Source: Parapristionchus giblindavisi (taxonomy: Eukaryota; Nematoda; Chromadorea; Rhabditida; Diplogasteridae). From it: DNA of 64,000 nt. The stretch's first letter is position 1; each line of letters starts with the position of its first letter. The DNA lies in NCBI GenBank assembly GCA_943737045.1, contig CALSFV010000101.1, forward strand, positions 1 to 64,000, written 5' to 3'. Under the pieces are notes generated by a model that had not been told where the DNA came from, did not search any database, and was given only the letters and a program-made list of their open reading frames with translations. The position numbers and the translations under genes are program-made. Positions 62,001 through 64,000 of the stretch are shown piece after piece.

Positions 62001-63247
62001 GGGAGAGGAGGAGGAGAGGGGAGGGGAGGGAGAGGAGGAGGAGAGGGGAGGGGAGGGAGAGGAGGAGGAGAGGGGAAGGGGGAGAAGCATTAAATATTTA
62101 CTCCCCGTTCTTTCTATGGTGAGAGTGACTATTATGAAGAAGGAAGAGAAAGGGGAGGAGAGGGGAGGAGAGGGAGAAAGGGGAGGGGAGGAGAGGATGG
62201 AGAGAGATGGAGGGGAGAATACAATGAGTAGTAGGAATAGTAATAGAAAGAGAAGATATATTGTTATTCTTGTTAGAATGAAGTAATATTAACAGTTCGT
62301 TCAATATCCCATCTAGATCGAGTTGAACCATGTCCATATCCTATTCCTCTATGTGATGAATGTGATGAATTCCTTCTTGATTGTCTATTACGACGACTTG
62401 ATGATGCATCACTTCTATTATAGATAGATTGATAGTAATCAGAGTATATTCATACTATTGAAGATGAACTAACCTTTGATTATGATCATTTGATCCTATT
62501 TCTCCAATCAATTCACATATTAGATTAATTACTCCGTTTTCATATAAATTTATTCGTTCTTCAATTGAAGATTCTCCTATGAGTCTGAAAGTAATTTTAT
62601 TAAGAAATACACGGATTGCAAACTTCCCCAAATATGGCCAACACATATTTAAAACTTTCTCTACTTGTGTACATGATTTGCTAACATTCGGGCAAATGGC
62701 AGCCCAAAACCATCGATTTTCCCATATACAGGCTAGGCATTTGCCAGAATACGGGTAAATCGTTTAAAGACTATCCCTATTCGGACAAATTTAATCTGTT
62801 TGTATGAATATTAACAAATAACAATAATATGTTCATCTTGACTTAAAGTATAAGATACCATATGATATGTACTCATTAGTAATACATAGAATAAGTATTG
62901 TCAAGAGAATTATCATATTACATTATCTATACTAATGACTACTCCTGATAAGATGATGTATGAAGTATCTATCCAACTCTCCCTCTCCCTCTCTCCCTCT
63001 CTCCCTCTCTCCCTCTACCTCTCCTTCCATAATATATACCTTGTAACTTTAAGCATTCCAGTCAATCGTAATGGTTTCTGTGATAAGAATGTTAATATTC
63101 TTTCATAAAGTGTAAGCATTTCATCAGGTTCAGGAGATGAAGATGAAGATACTCCTGATCCCATTAGAATTAATAGACGAGAACAAGCAAATCTTATCCT
63201 TCCTCTATCTGATGATGATGATGTTGATTGAGGAATATGAAGTTCTC
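59029..63247 (-). CDS. birc6: BIRC6/BRUCE-like giant E2 enzyme, C-terminal part
   Basis: Only the 3' part lies in the window. Exons in gene order: 63247-63040, 62584-62474, 62414-62294, 61741-61601, 61462-61373, 61239-61090, 60952-60887, 60611-60412, 60330-60129, 60084-60011, 59962-59782, 59681-59514, 59464-59306, 59227-59167, 59087-59029. These give about 662 aa. The ubiquitin-conjugating (UBC) fold contains [28 protein letters not shown] and GRPEEKWNP, closely like BIRC6; the catalytic Cys is in GKICLSIL (codon 59869-59871). The segment [15 protein letters not shown] and the later [16 protein letters not shown] also follow BIRC6 beyond the UBC fold. In animals this very large protein is a combined E2/E3 that ubiquitinates caspases and autophagy factors. 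Whether a BIR domain exists lies outside the window. The last exon (59087-59029) is tentative: reading on without splicing gives a stop soon after. Confidence 0.9.
61742..62293. repeat. BIRC6 intron with purine-rich tract
   Basis: About 280 bp (61950-62230) of GGAGAGGGGA-type purine sequence on the + strand. The sense transcript of the gene therefore carries C/T-rich RNA. The 124-codon Gly-Glu frame here is an artefact. Confidence 0.8.
62585..63039. other. BIRC6 intron of distinct composition
   Basis: 455 bp. 62610-62800 is a higher-complexity patch with repeated words such as GGCAAATGGC and CATTTGCCAGAA in opposing orientation, possibly an old insertion. A CTCCCT tract lies at 62978-63025. 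Confidence 0.45.
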
Positions 63248-64000
63248 CTTAAGATTATATAAATGAAACAAATGATAAAGATTATTAATGGATATTCTAT
63301 TACGTATGTAAATATAATCTCTCTCTCTTCCTCTTCCTTCTCTAATCCCCTTCTTCTTCTTCTTCTTCTTCTTCTTCAACTATAAAAGATTCGTTCGTTA
63401 TTCAGTTGAAGACTGAATGAAATGTACCACGTATGTACTAAATCAATCTACGGACTCTCTTCTCTCCTCTACCTCTCCTTCTTTTCTCTCTTCTCTCCTC
63501 TACCTCTCCTTCTTTTCTCTCTTCTCTCCTCTACCTCTCCTTCTTTTCTCTCTTCTCTCCTCTACCTCTCCTTCTTTTCTCTCTTCTCTCCTCTACCTCT
63601 CCTTCTTTTCTCTCTTCTCTCCTCTACCTCTCCTTCTTTTCTCTCTTCTCTCCTCTACCTCTCCTTCTTTTCTCTCTTCTCTCCTCTACCTCTCCTTCTT
63701 TTCTCTCTTCTCTCCTCTACCTCTCCTTCTTTTCTCTCTTCTCTCCTCTACCTCTCCTTCTTTTCTCTCTTCTCTCCTCTACCTCTCCTTCTTTTCTCTC
63801 TTCTCTCCTCTACCTCTCCTTCTTTTCTCTCTTCTCTCCTCTACCTCTCCTTCTTTTCTCTCTTCTCTCCTCTACCTCTCCTTCTTTTCTCTCTCGTTAA
63901 GCTCCTACAACCCTTATTTTTACCATGGATATCGTCATAACATATTTATAATAAATCAATAAACCACCAATTATGAAAATGAAAGATCATAATATTAATG
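63248..64000. other. Upstream BIRC6 intron, running off the window
   Basis: The exon at 63247 begins with two bases completing a codon, so another exon exists further upstream, but none is visible before the window edge. Contains a CTT run (63350-63378) and a 31-bp minisatellite. Confidence 0.5.
63458..63893. repeat. 31-bp minisatellite, about 14 copies
   Basis: Near-perfect tandem array of a 31-bp pyrimidine unit containing CTCCTCTACCTCTCCTTCTT. Since 31 is not a multiple of three, all three + frames stay open and give Leu/Ser/Pro/Phe-rich frames of over 170 codons that are artefacts. Confidence 0.95.

Overview
The window is nuclear DNA of an animal and most likely a nematode. The genes are metazoan and have many small introns (often 45-120 bp) with GT-AG borders. 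The set includes an AJM-1-like apical junction protein, a BTB protein of the type expanded in nematodes and a single-copy MAGE gene. The DNA is AT-rich apart from C/T-rich hexamer tracts. The species cannot be named from the sequence.

Layout. 129-13576 (+): 3' part of an ajm-1-like gene, 27 exons kept in frame to the stop. 14502-22799 (-): DR1/NC2-beta, five exons split by introns full of CCCTCT-type repeats. 23368-25615 (+): a complete nine-exon peptide-type GPCR, head to head with DR1. 26784-31688 (-): TCAIM, 16 exons, with a 42-bp satellite in one intron and a 1-kb foldback element in intron 1. 33284-41509 (-): NUP214, 33 exons, with a dead mariner and a tRNA-His(GTG) gene inside introns. 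41793-52331: a 10.5-kb imperfect palindrome. 53235-54224 (-): an orphan Penelope-type reverse transcriptase. 54543-56668 (-): BTB protein. 56990-59011 (+): MAGE/NSE3, head to head with the BTB gene. 59029 to about 63247 (-): C-terminal part of a BIRC6/BRUCE-like giant E2, cut by the right window edge and ending 17 bp from the MAGE stop.

The genes are unrelated housekeeping or structural genes: transcription repression, nuclear transport, SMC5/6 genome stability, ubiquitination, mitochondria and epithelial junctions. I see no operon logic. All exon models were built by hand by matching reading phase across GT-AG borders. Every complete model adds up to a whole number of codons, which is good internal support.

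Most unusual structure lies in the repeats. There are several non-autonomous element families with 8-bp target duplications (hAT-like), a foldback sitting on a splice donor, a large palindrome with one arm carrying 865 bp that the other lacks, and long (AGAGGG)n-type arrays that could form G-quadruplexes.
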